A DNA stretch of 64,000 nt from Bacteroides faecalis (GCF_003865075.1 NZ_BHWB01000004.1:186001-250000), one strand, 5' to 3'; counted from the first letter of the stretch, positions 52,391 to 63,577 are shown. Translations and numbers: made by a program. Notes: generated by a model from the letters alone, not told the origin.

Positions 52391-53104
52391 CTACACAAAT
52401 TTTTCTCTTTTCTGTAAGTTCAGTAATCCAATCATCGCCCAGATTAAACTAGCAGAAAAAAGAAATATACGATTTTTTATGAGGACACTTTCCCATATCA
52501 TCGGATGAAAACCTTCAGGCATACCAAAAGGATTCAACATGACATTCCAGAAAGAACGATCCATACCATTCATTTTACTAACAAAGATTAGTGCAATACC
52601 TATGATAATCATTAATACGGCTGTCCCATTTCCACTTCGTGTAATAGTAGAAAGCATAAAAGCCATATTACCGAAGAAAAGTACCGGAAACATCAACTGT
52701 AAAGACATCTCAAGCGGATTGACCGGATACAATAAAATAATAGCCACATATGAAAAAACAATTAAAATAGCAAAAATAGCTACATATATCATAAGTAACC
52801 GCACCCCCCAGACTTTATATTTATAATCCGGAATGCCAAAAAGAATTTCCAATATCCGGCTATCTTCGTCATTTTGAATACCGAACACAGCCGGATAGAA
52901 AATAAGCAATATACATGGAAATAGAAGGATACCATAGATAAGTCCTTCATTAATTTCCTCCCGTTGCCATGCATTCTGGAACATAAAAAAGGCAAAAAAG
53001 CTAAATGCCGCCAAAAGAAACCAGATAAACTTCCCGGCAAATATAATCTTCAGGTTATATTTTACGACTTTGGGCAACAACTGTATAATTTGATTCAATG
53101 TCAT
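52391..53104 (-). CDS. ABC-2 type membrane permease
   Basis: The frame opens at 53143 inside the previous gene. The ATG at 53104 follows an AGAAGAGAAGG ribosome site. The product has about six hydrophobic segments (IWFLLAAFSFFAFFMF, IYGILLFPCILLIFYPAVFGI, LLMIYVAIFAILIVFSYVAIILL). A cytoplasmic EDSRILEILFGIPDYKYKVWGVR loop is typical of ABC-2 permeases. It follows the RND-ABC fusion by 14 nt and is the natural membrane partner of that protein's ATPase domain. Confidence 0.78.
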   Translation of the reverse strand: MTLNQIIQLLPKVVKYNLKIIFAGKFIWFLLAAFSFFAFFMFQNAWQREEINEGLIYGILLFPCILLIFYPAVFGIQNDEDSRILEILFGIPDYKYKVWGVRLLMIYVAIFAILIVFSYVAIILLYPVNPLEMSLQLMFPVLFFGNMAFMLSTITRSGNGTAVLMIIIGIALIFVSKMNGMDRSFWNVMLNPFGMPEGFHPMIWESVLIKNRIFLFSASLIWAMIGLLNLQKREKFV

Positions 53105-53118
53105 ATCCTTCTCTTCTT

Positions 53119-56100
53119 TTAATTCATATTCTTCAATAGACAAAGATAAGCGTCTTCCAAATTAGCTTCTACTTCCACAGCTCCCTCATAAGGTTGATCT
53201 ATAGAAAGATAACGTACCAAAATAGAGTCATCTTGTTGAATATGATGTATTACCAATGATTTATCCAGCACCTTTTCAAATTCTGTCTTATCAATATTAA
53301 ACTGCCATACTTTTCCATTAGCCATTTCTACCATGTCCGAAGGATTACCAAAGTACTTCAGTTCACCTTTATTGATCACCACTACCTGATTACAAGAACT
53401 GGATATATCTTCAATGATATGAGTAGAGAATATGACCACACGATCTTTACTCAACTCGACCAATAGATTACGAAAACGTATACGCTCACGTGGGTCCAAC
53501 CCTGCCGTAGGCTCATCTACAACCAGAATACGTGGTAAATGGAGTAAGATAAGCGCAATGCCGATACGTTGCTTCATACCGCCTGAGAATGAACCGATTT
53601 TTTCATCTTTACGTTCATACATATGCACTGCTTTCAGAACATAATCTAAACGCTCCTTACGTAACTTTCCATCAACAATACCTTTCAATATAGCCTGATA
53701 ATCAAGAAATTCCCACGATGTCATATTTTCGTAAGTACCAAATTCCTGAGGCAGAAACCCTATCAAGCTCTGCAATTCTTCCCTGTAGATACGAGTATCC
53801 AGACCATTGATCCATATACTTCCATAACTTTGTTCAAATATTCCACAAATCACGCGCATCAAAGTTGATTTTCCGGCTCCATTAGGTCCCAACAAGCCGA
53901 ACATACCTGTTTGAATCTCAAATGACACACCACGCAATGCTTTGAAAGGTTTGCGCCGTTTTCCAATCAATGGGATACTTTTTACCATACGGAAATAGGA
54001 ACGACGAAGTCCTGCATAACGTCCGGACACGCGCTCTATATTTATATTATGATCATATAAATACTGAGAAGTAACATAAATGGCAATACCTACAATCCAT
54101 AACAATCCGATCATGATCACCAGACCGTTATTATCCATCTTCCTGAATAACTCAAACAATATTATAGGAGGGAGACTCCAGAATATCGCACGATTGACCA
54201 TCTTCACTCGCCCACTATTCTCATAACGATAATACAAATAAGAACGCACTTTCTTCCACAAATACAGAACAGATGCATAAATGGCAAATGAGAACAAGAA
54301 TATCCAAAGTCTGTTTTGAATAAAGAAATAAGTGAAATAAATACCGAATACCAGAATGCCAAATTGCCACAATACATTCACAAAATCCTTCAATGAATGA
54401 TATTCGTTACTCAATCCCAAATGTTTACGTATTTGCAATCCACTACGCCATTGACGGCTGAAACGCCCCGGCCAATCATATATTTTCACCAGATTCCTGA
54501 CAGAAATATGTATCTCCTCACTCGGATCTATTACCTTCGATTTTGCTCGTCGGAGACTAGTCTGTGCAAAGTAGGTCATACCTGGTATACCTGCAATTAA
54601 TGCTACCAGATAGATTGTTTGCCAGAGCATTCCATCGGCATACAACCAAATACTAATTATACCGACTACAAAAAGAACAAGATGAGCTATCCATATCTTA
54701 AGGGATAATGAACGATACCACTGAAGCACATTCTCCAATCCCATACAAACAGTAGGAATTAAAATCAGTGTCAATAAAGCAGAGAAAAGAAGTCCGCCGA
54801 TTACTGTAATTGCAAATGGCGCACCAATAGCTCCTGCATACTCTGTATCTCCCATAGCCAACGGAAGCATAGCAGCAATCGTTGTGATGGAAGTAATCAA
54901 AATCGGACGAATACGGGACATACCGGCAATCATCAACGCTCTGTTACGATGATACCCCCTTGAGCGCAAAATGTTAGCGTAATCGATCAATATAATTCCG
55001 TTATTAACAACCACTCCCAACAATATCAAAAATCCTGTCAATGTATTCGCATTCATTAAACTATTACCGGTAAGGAGCAATGCCAACAAAGAACCGATAG
55101 CCGCCAATGGTATAGTAAAAAGCAATACAAAAGGCGTCACGACAGACTCAAAAACAGAAGCAAGAATCATAAAGATCAGAATAAATGCTGCCAATATGAG
55201 AAATTTGAAATCTCCGAACTCATCCTCTTCATGAAATACTTGCACAGCTACTCCGGCAGGAAGGTTATAGTTAGCGATCAACTGATCAATATCAGAACGA
55301 TATCCTTCCAGCAAATCTTTTGAAGACTGAACATCTCTTGGAAAATTATAATATACCTCAATCTGCTTATCCTGATTGACACGTATTATCCGGGAACGTC
55401 CACGACCGTAGTTGATGGTTGATATATCTTCCAAATTATGCATGCCGCCATTGGCATTCTCTATTTGAACAGCCCGCAAATCATCTACTGTTTTTTCCTT
55501 TTGAGCCTTTTCTTTTGCCTCCTCTTCAGTTTCTTCTTCCGGTATTTCGTCGCGAATGATAATATCATACGTATCATCTCCTACCTTAAAAGTAGCTTCT
55601 GAAGAGAACTCACGATTGAGCGATGTCAATCCCGAAGTAATATTGTTGCGGTTAATATCATAAGTAGTCAGTAAGATCGGATCAAAATTCAAATTTATTT
55701 CCGGTTGCCGAGGAGTAAAAGATACGTGAGTACCTTGCACAAAATCCTGTCCATCCAATAAATAACGCACCTCCTCAGCTACCATTTGCATCATTTCAAA
55801 ATCAGCCCCTCGGATAACGACCCGTTCGCGATTATTTCCTATACCCAATAAACGCATAAAACCACCGAGACTACTCAGAGCAGAATTATCTCCCCCCCCT
55901 CCCATGGGATCAGAAACATATATCTCAGCTCCGTTTATGTTTGAGACTTTACTCTGTACATCCGATTTAATATCCGCTATTTTCCGTTTAGCTATCTTCT
56001 GATAATCATCTTGTAAAACAAGGGTAAGAGTTGCCTCTTTTTCCCGAACACGACAAATCAAATCTTTCTTTTCGGGTACATCAGCCAAACGTTCTTCCAA

Positions 56101-57828
56101 TAATCGAACTATCTTATCTGTATTTTCAAGAGTACTTCCGGTATTCATCATTACACTAATATCGAACCGGTCAGATTCTACTTCTTTCATCTGCTGCACA
56201 TTCAATGTCAGCGATAGTATGAGAGTCGTAAAAAGCAAAACCACAGATCCGAAAATAGTGACTCCAGGATTGCGCATACAAGTTTTTAATAAAACCAGAT
56301 AAATCTGCATCGGACGCTGCACAATCGATACCTTTTCATAAATGATACTATTACCGTTTTTCTTTTTCAAGATCAGATAAGTAACCATGGGAATGAAAAG
56401 TAAAGCAACAAATAAAGAGATAGTCAAAGTAGAGATAATAGAAACTCCGATATGATGACCAATCAACTTGATCAAGAAATTATCGGAAAAGACAAACGGC
56501 AAGAATACAGTAATTGTGGTCAGCGTAGCTGCCACAATAGAACGCCACACCTCTTTGGTTCCTTGAGTAACCGAACGTTCGGGGGTACAACCACTCCCTG
56601 ACAAGCGATAAATATTTTCAAGCACCACCACACTGTTATCCAACAACATTCCGATCGCCAACGCCATTCCTACCAATGTAAGACTATTGATAGTAATTCC
56701 TGAAGCATAAAAGAAGTTGAAAGCCGTATAAACAGAGATAGGAATAGAAAGTGCAATGAAAAATACCAACCGCATATTTTTCAAGAAAAGCCAAAGAATA
56801 AACACAGCCAACAAACCGCCCACTAACGCCAGGTTAATGATTTGATCGATATTATCCTCCATAGTTTCCGCTTTATTCTCCTGAACCACTATTTCCAGAT
56901 CAAATGGAGCCAACTTCTCATTCAGCGTATCCACCACATCGGAAACACGATGTGAAAGTTCAATCAGATTAGCTTGCGAATCATTAATCAAGGCAACCGA
57001 AACAGCTTCCTTCCCATTAACACGACTATAAGTGGTTTCTTCCTTCAAATCAAAAAATACCGTTGCCACATCTTTCAGTAAAATAGGTCCCGGTGCCACA
57101 ACAATATTTTCCAAATCAGCCACTTCCGTATACATAGCATTGACATGGACGAAATTCTTACTATCCGGCTCATTAGCAAAACCTACAAATGTTTTTTCCT
57201 GCGTGTTTTGCGAAAGAAGACTGCTTATTTTAGATGGCGTGAGGTTCAAGGCCTTACATGTTTCCGGATTGAGACGCACCTCAATAGCCTTTTGCCGTCC
57301 TCCATATACATTGACAGAAGCTACCCCATCTATATTCTCCAGGTCAGGACGAATATGATCATCCACTAAATTTCTAACGCGGTCGGTTCCCCCGGAACCA
57401 CGTACCTGAAGTACCATAAAGTTATTACTCATTTGAGCAATATCAACTTTCTGCACCTGCACGGTGAAGCCACTAGGAAAAGAAGCGGCAATCTCGTTCA
57501 CCTTCTCCTGTAGTTTAAGAGAGGTCATCTTAAAGTTGATATTCTTCTTAAAATCAATTTGTATGCTCGATTGTCTCCTGTCAATTCTAGATTGCAGTTT
57601 GTCTACTCCTCCTATCGCACTGACTGCCCCTTCAAGTGGAATAACGATTTCCGACTCTACATACGAAGGATCCATATCTTGCTGTGACGAAACTTGAATA
57701 AACAATACCGGAAGTTCCGCATTAGGCAACAACTCCACCGGAAGTTGTTTATACGACACATAGCCCAAAAGACTAAGCGCAATAAACAACATACAAATCG
57801 TAATTCTCCTATTTAGTAAAAAGTTCAT
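53119..57828 (-). CDS. RND transporter fused to an ABC ATPase domain
   Basis: This 1569-residue protein has two parts. Residues 1 to about 1010 form a full HAE-type RND transporter with both membrane blocks and TM4 acidic residue in GMLLDNSVVVLE (about 393). After about six more membrane segments comes an ABC ATPase (about 1285-1560) with Walker A LLGPNGAGKST (about 1310), signature SFSGGMKQR (about 1410) and Walker B ILVVDEPTAGLDP (about 1435). No stop or frame change separates them. Some Bacteroidetes proteins of this layout may exist, but such a fusion of proton- and ATP-driven modules is not a standard type. Next to it are a second RND gene and an ABC permease. Confidence 0.85.
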   Translation of the reverse strand: MNFLLNRRITICMLFIALSLLGYVSYKQLPVELLPNAELPVLFIQVSSQQDMDPSYVESEIVIPLEGAVSAIGGVDKLQSRIDRRQSSIQIDFKKNINFKMTSLKLQEKVNEIAASFPSGFTVQVQKVDIAQMSNNFMVLQVRGSGGTDRVRNLVDDHIRPDLENIDGVASVNVYGGRQKAIEVRLNPETCKALNLTPSKISSLLSQNTQEKTFVGFANEPDSKNFVHVNAMYTEVADLENIVVAPGPILLKDVATVFFDLKEETTYSRVNGKEAVSVALINDSQANLIELSHRVSDVVDTLNEKLAPFDLEIVVQENKAETMEDNIDQIINLALVGGLLAVFILWLFLKNMRLVFFIALSIPISVYTAFNFFYASGITINSLTLVGMALAIGMLLDNSVVVLENIYRLSGSGCTPERSVTQGTKEVWRSIVAATLTTITVFLPFVFSDNFLIKLIGHHIGVSIISTLTISLFVALLFIPMVTYLILKKKNGNSIIYEKVSIVQRPMQIYLVLLKTCMRNPGVTIFGSVVLLFTTLILSLTLNVQQMKEVESDRFDISVMMNTGSTLENTDKIVRLLEERLADVPEKKDLICRVREKEATLTLVLQDDYQKIAKRKIADIKSDVQSKVSNINGAEIYVSDPMGGGGDNSALSSLGGFMRLLGIGNNRERVVIRGADFEMMQMVAEEVRYLLDGQDFVQGTHVSFTPRQPEINLNFDPILLTTYDINRNNITSGLTSLNREFSSEATFKVGDDTYDIIIRDEIPEEETEEEAKEKAQKEKTVDDLRAVQIENANGGMHNLEDISTINYGRGRSRIIRVNQDKQIEVYYNFPRDVQSSKDLLEGYRSDIDQLIANYNLPAGVAVQVFHEEDEFGDFKFLILAAFILIFMILASVFESVVTPFVLLFTIPLAAIGSLLALLLTGNSLMNANTLTGFLILLGVVVNNGIILIDYANILRSRGYHRNRALMIAGMSRIRPILITSITTIAAMLPLAMGDTEYAGAIGAPFAITVIGGLLFSALLTLILIPTVCMGLENVLQWYRSLSLKIWIAHLVLFVVGIISIWLYADGMLWQTIYLVALIAGIPGMTYFAQTSLRRAKSKVIDPSEEIHISVRNLVKIYDWPGRFSRQWRSGLQIRKHLGLSNEYHSLKDFVNVLWQFGILVFGIYFTYFFIQNRLWIFLFSFAIYASVLYLWKKVRSYLYYRYENSGRVKMVNRAIFWSLPPIILFELFRKMDNNGLVIMIGLLWIVGIAIYVTSQYLYDHNINIERVSGRYAGLRRSYFRMVKSIPLIGKRRKPFKALRGVSFEIQTGMFGLLGPNGAGKSTLMRVICGIFEQSYGSIWINGLDTRIYREELQSLIGFLPQEFGTYENMTSWEFLDYQAILKGIVDGKLRKERLDYVLKAVHMYERKDEKIGSFSGGMKQRIGIALILLHLPRILVVDEPTAGLDPRERIRFRNLLVELSKDRVVIFSTHIIEDISSSCNQVVVINKGELKYFGNPSDMVEMANGKVWQFNIDKTEFEKVLDKSLVIHHIQQDDSILVRYLSIDQPYEGAVEVEANLEDAYLCLLKNMN

Positions 57829-57830
57829 CT

Positions 57831-60800
57831 TTAGCTGTTTTTAGTTCGGTGATTTATACGCCTTTTGAGTTTCTCCAAGACATAATATACACAAGGGATA
57901 ACCATCAAGCTCATCAAAGTAGAAGTAATCAAACCTCCAATTACAGCAATAGCCATCGGCGAACGCAAAGAAGCACCTTCACCAAAATCAAATGTCATCG
58001 GAAGCATCGCCAAAACAGTAGTCAGCGTAGTCATAATAATAGGTCTGATACGTTGTTGTCCTGCTTCCACAATCGCATCGGTCAATTCCATTCCCGCCTG
58101 ACTAAGCTGATTAATACGATCTACCAAAATGATAGAATTATTGACAGCAATACCTCCCAACATCACAATACCGATGACCCCCATCATGTTAATGGTTGTT
58201 CCTGTAATGAAGAAAAGTAAAATAGCACCTACTACAGCTAAAGGAATAGTCAACAGAATCGTGAAAGGATGCAATAATGATTCGAACTGAGAAGCCATCA
58301 CCATATAGACAAGCACAACAGAGAGTATCAGAGCAAACAATAGGCTATTCATAGACTCCTGTCGCTTCTCCTCTTCTCCAGTTACCGTAATAGTATAATT
58401 TGCGGGCAGGTCAATTTCCTTAACCATTTGACGTACCTCCTCTGCTACTTTATCCAGTGACTTACTGGCATCCATATTTGCCATTACCTTACCAATACGG
58501 CTTTGATTGCGGCGCAATATCTCCTTAGGAGCCTGCCCATGAGTAATGGTAGCAATTTCCTGCAATAGAAACTCCTGTGTACCACTTTTGATGACAAGCG
58601 ACCCAAGAGAACTCAAAGGTATGTCTGGAACCTTAATTACGATATCACGCATCTCTCCACGATATTCCATTTTTCCAACCTCTTTACCACTTAATTGCTG
58701 CTTTAGCTGTTCAATTACTGTAGCAACACTCAAGTTATTAATACCGGCTATGGTACGGTTGATGGAAATTACAACTTCCGGAGCACCATCTTCTATAGAA
58801 GTACTTACATCATATAGCCCGTTTACCCCCAACATTTTATCTTTTACCTCTTCAGTGATTTCTGCGATCTCATCCAGTTCCTCACCTTTAACTTCTACAA
58901 TGATAGGAGCTCCTTCACTGCCTAAAAGCGAGCTCAAAGAATTCTCATCCTGCCGGATCGTCACTTCCAAACCATCAGGATTCTTCGCTGACTCGACGAA
59001 TTGAGCAATTACCTTTTCCGATGAAAGAGCACATTCCGGTGAAAGGATCACTTTCATCATTGCCGTATTTTCTCCCTCAAAGATCGCATTTTCAGACCCG
59101 CTCCCTTCTCCGACGTGACTATATACCGTACACAATGAATCACCTCCGACAATAGTGTACAACAATTCTTCTAAATTGCCTATTGCCGCAGAAGTACGTT
59201 CCATCTGCGTACCTTCGGGCATTTTAACGACAGCAGTAAAAGCCTTGCTTTCAGTCCGAGGCATAAATTCAGTTCCAATAAACGGAGTCAGCAAACCTGT
59301 TACTATAAGTAATAATATTGCAGCACCAATCACCCACCAACGATGCTGAACCAATTTGCGAAGTATTTTGCTATATCCTGTCATTCGGATTGATTTCACC
59401 TCCTCCATCTTCACTTTCTTACCGGAAAGCTGGATATACAGCATGGGTATCACCAAAATAGCTACAAACAAAGAAGACAAAAGCGAAAAAGTAACCGTCC
59501 ACGCTTGATCCTTGAACAATTCACCTGAAGCTCCGTGAAGATAAACAATCGGAAGAAATACTACAATAGTCGTCAAAGTAGAAGCTATTACCGCATTGGC
59601 AACCTCAGCAGTTCCCGTAATAGCAGCCTCCTTGATACTCAGCCCTTTCTCCTGATTTCGGAAAATACTTTCTATCACTACAATGGCATTATCCACCAAC
59701 ATACCTGCACCAAGAGCAAGTCCTCCCAACGTCATAATATTCAATGTAAGTCCATTGAAAAACATTAGATTGAAAGTAGCTACAATCGAAATTGGGATAG
59801 CAAGACTGACAATTAATGTCGTCCCCATTCGACGAAGGAATATGAACAATACAACAATAGCAAGAACTATCCCCAATAAAGCGCTGCTTTTTACTTCCCC
59901 AATCGCACTTTTTATAAACGTACCTTGATTGGAAATCACTTGAAAATGATAACCGGGGAGCGCACTCTCTATCACAGCCAACTTACGGGTTACCTCATCT
60001 ACCACTTTCACCGTATTAAAACGCATCTCTTTATAAATAGACAAACCGATGCTACGCTGGCCATTGATACGAACGATATTCTCCGGACGAGCATTCATAA
60101 ACTGCACAGTTGCTATTTCTTTCAAAAAGATAGGTGCTTTATTTGCATCAACAACCTCGGAAGAGTTGTTTCCAGAAGTACCTTGTTGCTGCACCGGCTT
60201 GTAACCCACAATCAGATTTTCAAAATCAGCCTCTGTTGTGAACAAACTTGAACTCTTCACTAAGTACTGTAATCCCAGTTCACTAACCTGCCCCCCGGAT
60301 ATACTCTGGTTGTTTGATTCGATACGGGAAGCGACATCTTCTATCTTTAGCTGGAATGCGTTTAGTTTATAAGGATCTGTTTGAATAGTCAACGTACTCA
60401 CCTCCTCTCCCGAAAGAGTAACTTCGGCAACACCCTCCAATCGAATCAATTCATTCCGGATATAACTTTCGGCTATTTTCCGCAGTTCCGCCATATCTGT
60501 AATGCTCTGATGCGACATACCTACCAGCACTACGGGTGACAGATTAGCATCATGCTGAGTAATTTTCAATTCAGTAATATCCTTGTTTTGAGCAAATGGA
60601 TTCATAGCTTTCTGCAAATCGAGGAAAGCCTCATCCATATCTTTTGTCCAAGTATACTCAACAGTGATTCGGGCAGTCCCCGCCTTGATCACGGAAGAGA
60701 CCTGCGTAACATCACTCTGTCGAATAGCCATAGCCTCCATATTCTTCACGAATTGTTTTTCGATTTCTTCAGGAGGACGTTCGCCAGCCTTCAGCTCGAT

Positions 60801-60941
60801 AAACAAGCGCGGATTGTTCAGATCGGGCAATAAGTCTACACTCAATTGATCGTATGATACTTTTCCCAACAACAAAAGGGCAAATACAATCATACAAATC
60901 GTAACCGGATTGCCTACTGCAAATTTGATTATATTCTTCAT
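57831..60941 (-). CDS. RND efflux transporter, HAE type (first of the pair)
   Basis: This 1036-residue protein has the complete RND layout with twelve membrane segments and TM4 GAGMLVDNAIVVIESIF, with one acidic residue where AcrB has two. It lies 2 nt upstream of the RND-ABC fusion; the two may form a mixed trimer as in MdtBC. The adaptor and outer channel are upstream in the same operon. Substrate unknown. Confidence 0.88.
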   Translation of the reverse strand: MKNIIKFAVGNPVTICMIVFALLLLGKVSYDQLSVDLLPDLNNPRLFIELKAGERPPEEIEKQFVKNMEAMAIRQSDVTQVSSVIKAGTARITVEYTWTKDMDEAFLDLQKAMNPFAQNKDITELKITQHDANLSPVVLVGMSHQSITDMAELRKIAESYIRNELIRLEGVAEVTLSGEEVSTLTIQTDPYKLNAFQLKIEDVASRIESNNQSISGGQVSELGLQYLVKSSSLFTTEADFENLIVGYKPVQQQGTSGNNSSEVVDANKAPIFLKEIATVQFMNARPENIVRINGQRSIGLSIYKEMRFNTVKVVDEVTRKLAVIESALPGYHFQVISNQGTFIKSAIGEVKSSALLGIVLAIVVLFIFLRRMGTTLIVSLAIPISIVATFNLMFFNGLTLNIMTLGGLALGAGMLVDNAIVVIESIFRNQEKGLSIKEAAITGTAEVANAVIASTLTTIVVFLPIVYLHGASGELFKDQAWTVTFSLLSSLFVAILVIPMLYIQLSGKKVKMEEVKSIRMTGYSKILRKLVQHRWWVIGAAILLLIVTGLLTPFIGTEFMPRTESKAFTAVVKMPEGTQMERTSAAIGNLEELLYTIVGGDSLCTVYSHVGEGSGSENAIFEGENTAMMKVILSPECALSSEKVIAQFVESAKNPDGLEVTIRQDENSLSSLLGSEGAPIIVEVKGEELDEIAEITEEVKDKMLGVNGLYDVSTSIEDGAPEVVISINRTIAGINNLSVATVIEQLKQQLSGKEVGKMEYRGEMRDIVIKVPDIPLSSLGSLVIKSGTQEFLLQEIATITHGQAPKEILRRNQSRIGKVMANMDASKSLDKVAEEVRQMVKEIDLPANYTITVTGEEEKRQESMNSLLFALILSVVLVYMVMASQFESLLHPFTILLTIPLAVVGAILLFFITGTTINMMGVIGIVMLGGIAVNNSIILVDRINQLSQAGMELTDAIVEAGQQRIRPIIMTTLTTVLAMLPMTFDFGEGASLRSPMAIAVIGGLITSTLMSLMVIPCVYYVLEKLKRRINHRTKNS

Positions 60942-60989
60942 ACGTGTTTCCTATTTTTGAGAGGTGTATTTGTTCATCAGACTAACAAA

Positions 60990-62051
60990 TTACTTTTGAA
61001 TTTTCACTTTTGCGTCCTCTTTCAATGTCTCAAAACCTCTCACTACCAGATTATCGTTTACATTAAGACCGGATAAAATTTCAATGTTATATTCATCCTC
61101 CAAACCGGTTTCCAGATTACGTATCTTTGCAGTGTTCTTTTCAACTATATATACATATTTACGACGACGATTAGACAAAATGACGTCTTTGGAAATAATA
61201 ATAGAACTATCAGCTCTATCTACCACAATGTCCGCTTTGGCAAACATACCCGGCCGCAGTTTCAGCTGATCATTATCAATCAGGACTTTTCCCTTAAAAG
61301 TACGGGTCTCTGTACTGATTGCCGGAGATAATTCGCTGATTTTCCCTCTCAATGTGTCACCTGGTATGGTATAATGAGTGATATATACCGGTTGTGATTC
61401 CTTAACATAACGAATACTGCTTTCCGGCAAATTGATATCCATATACATTTTGTCATAAGCCATCAAACTTACCATTGGTTTACCTTGCTCGACCTTGCTG
61501 TCAGACGTATAATGAGGTAGATCAACAATAACGCCATCAAATGGAGCTATTACTTTCATCTTTTCCAGATTGAGCTGAGCATTATCGTAATCGTACCGGG
61601 CACTGGTCACTTTTACTTCTGAATTCCGCATTTCACCCACGGTTACTCCCCCTTTTTCATAAAGAGCTTTCTGCTTGGTTTGCTCTTGCTCTGCTATTTC
61701 AAGACTTAACTTTTTAGCATCAATAGCAATTCCATTTTCATACTCTCTATCTTCCAATTTAATAATCAGTTGTCCTTTACTTACCCGGTCTCCCATTTTA
61801 AAGGGTTTTCCTGTTCTTGGATTGTTCTGAAGTTTATAACTCCCACTCATTTCTGAGTTCAAAGACACCCCATAAGTAGGCTGTACAGTCCCAGTTGTAT
61901 TTATTAATTTACTGATCGACCCTTTTTTAAGTTCGATCACAGATACAGGAGTGGCGATGTCATTAGGTGCATTTTGCGGTCTTTGACCACAGCTAATTAA
62001 TGATATAGTTACTAATAAAGTAGATGCAATTAAAATGTAATACTGTTTCAT
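60990..62051 (-). CDS. RND efflux adaptor lipoprotein (membrane-fusion protein)
   Basis: The lipobox (LISCGQ, about Cys21) marks a lipidated adaptor. The two lipoyl halves (KMGDRVSKGQLIIKLEDREYE and KVIAPFDGVIVDLPHYTSDSKVEQGKPMVSL), a short helical hairpin and a C-terminal beta domain follow (YVYIVEKNTAKIRNLETGLEDEYNIEIL). It connects the outer channel at 62059-63555 with the RND proteins downstream. Confidence 0.9.
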   Translation of the reverse strand: MKQYYILIASTLLVTISLISCGQRPQNAPNDIATPVSVIELKKGSISKLINTTGTVQPTYGVSLNSEMSGSYKLQNNPRTGKPFKMGDRVSKGQLIIKLEDREYENGIAIDAKKLSLEIAEQEQTKQKALYEKGGVTVGEMRNSEVKVTSARYDYDNAQLNLEKMKVIAPFDGVIVDLPHYTSDSKVEQGKPMVSLMAYDKMYMDINLPESSIRYVKESQPVYITHYTIPGDTLRGKISELSPAISTETRTFKGKVLIDNDQLKLRPGMFAKADIVVDRADSSIIISKDVILSNRRRKYVYIVEKNTAKIRNLETGLEDEYNIEILSGLNVNDNLVVRGFETLKEDAKVKIQK

Positions 62052-62058
62052 GGCCTGC

Positions 62059-63555
62059 TTATTTTTTATCGATCATATCTTTCATTGGAACAATAGGACT
62101 ATTTGTATCAAAGTCATATAATGAAAGAATTTTGAGGTTAAGTAATTCTATTCTGTAATTAATCAATGATTGCGTATAAGCGATTTTTTGATTTGAAAGC
62201 TGAGTTTGGAATTGACTCATTTCCATACCGGTAATATCGCCCTCCCGATAACGAGTTTGATTCAAATCATAAGTCAATTGAGCGTTCTTCACATTCTGCT
62301 CAGCAATCTTAATCTGTGTCCGTAGATTTTCAAGACTACGCCATACTTGACGGATATTCAGTTCAATATCCACTTTCTCTTCGTGAAATTCAAGCTCATT
62401 TATCTGCTGTGCTATCTGTTGCGCTTTGATTCTAGCTCTTTTTTCCCCCCAATCAAAGATAGGAACAGAAAAACTGACTGAGACACGTGGATTTTGTGTC
62501 GGATTATCAAACATCTTATTCAAATTCTTATTATCGCCAGTCAATCCGAAAGATACAGATATATCTCCTTTAAATTCATTCAAGGCCTTTGTCTTAATCA
62601 TATCAAATTCCAGTTCCTTAGTTTTAATCTCACGCTGACGAAGTTCAAGACGTGACCCAAGTCCATGCGTAATAGCTTGCTCTAAATTTACTTGAATCGG
62701 TTTAATATCAACTTCGGCAAACACAAGGATATCTTCATCCAGATTCATTCCCAGTGTCTGTTTGAGCTTGTCTTTTGCATTCTCCAGACTAACCAGCCTT
62801 TCATCTACAGACGAACGTGCTGTGGCGAGATTCAATTCAGCTTGATAGAGCTCATCTTTGGCAGCCAAATCAGCTTCCACTTTATTTTTTTTAATCTCAT
62901 AACTTTGCTGGACATTAACCAATTCTTCACGACTAATTTCCAGATTACTTTGCGCCATATAAACGGCATAAAACTGATCAGTAATACTTTTCTCCGTATT
63001 CAGACGTTGCAAAGCATAACTGATATTGGCATTTTCGTAATCATATTCAATCTGCTTCAATTCCATCTTTCGCTTGTTATAAGTGAAAATAGGCTGACTT
63101 AATTGCAGATAAAGATTATTACTAAATACTTGACTATTATTTTTCTTATCATCCCGAATTGAACTATTGTCCTGCCAACCGAATTTATTAATTAAAGAAA
63201 TAGTACCATCTGTCCATAAAATAGGCTGATCAATCTTAAAAGTACCATTCGTATTAAATGTTTCACCGGTATACCATTTCGAATTATAATTATCGAAAGA
63301 CCTGTCTTTGCTATAACTCACCGGCATCAAATCCAATGAAAACCGTGATTTCAAAGAAGCCTTCTGCGCAAGCAGATTCTGTTTATATCTCTCCAAATTC
63401 ATATGAGAGCTACGAAGAGAAGGACTGTTCTCTTGTGCAATCTCCATCGCTTTGTCAATCGTTAAAGGTATTTGTCCTTGCGATGGCAAGGCAAGTCCCA
63501 TAAAAGCTACGATAGTCAATAGCACCTTTTTTAATAGTTGTAAGTCACTTTGCAT
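62059..63555 (-). CDS. TolC-family outer-membrane efflux protein
   Basis: The 498-residue product has a signal peptide ending in SQG-Q (VAFMGLALPSQGQ) and two repeats of long coiled-coil helices (AMEIAQENSPSLRSSHMNLERYKQNLLAQKA, RIKAQQIAQQINELEFHEEKVDIEL). It is the outer channel of this second efflux operon, first in order on the minus strand, 7 nt before the adaptor. Confidence 0.88.
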   Translation of the reverse strand: MQSDLQLLKKVLLTIVAFMGLALPSQGQIPLTIDKAMEIAQENSPSLRSSHMNLERYKQNLLAQKASLKSRFSLDLMPVSYSKDRSFDNYNSKWYTGETFNTNGTFKIDQPILWTDGTISLINKFGWQDNSSIRDDKKNNSQVFSNNLYLQLSQPIFTYNKRKMELKQIEYDYENANISYALQRLNTEKSITDQFYAVYMAQSNLEISREELVNVQQSYEIKKNKVEADLAAKDELYQAELNLATARSSVDERLVSLENAKDKLKQTLGMNLDEDILVFAEVDIKPIQVNLEQAITHGLGSRLELRQREIKTKELEFDMIKTKALNEFKGDISVSFGLTGDNKNLNKMFDNPTQNPRVSVSFSVPIFDWGEKRARIKAQQIAQQINELEFHEEKVDIELNIRQVWRSLENLRTQIKIAEQNVKNAQLTYDLNQTRYREGDITGMEMSQFQTQLSNQKIAYTQSLINYRIELLNLKILSLYDFDTNSPIVPMKDMIDKK

Positions 63556-63577
63556 ATAGTTTGCTGTTTTTTAATAA

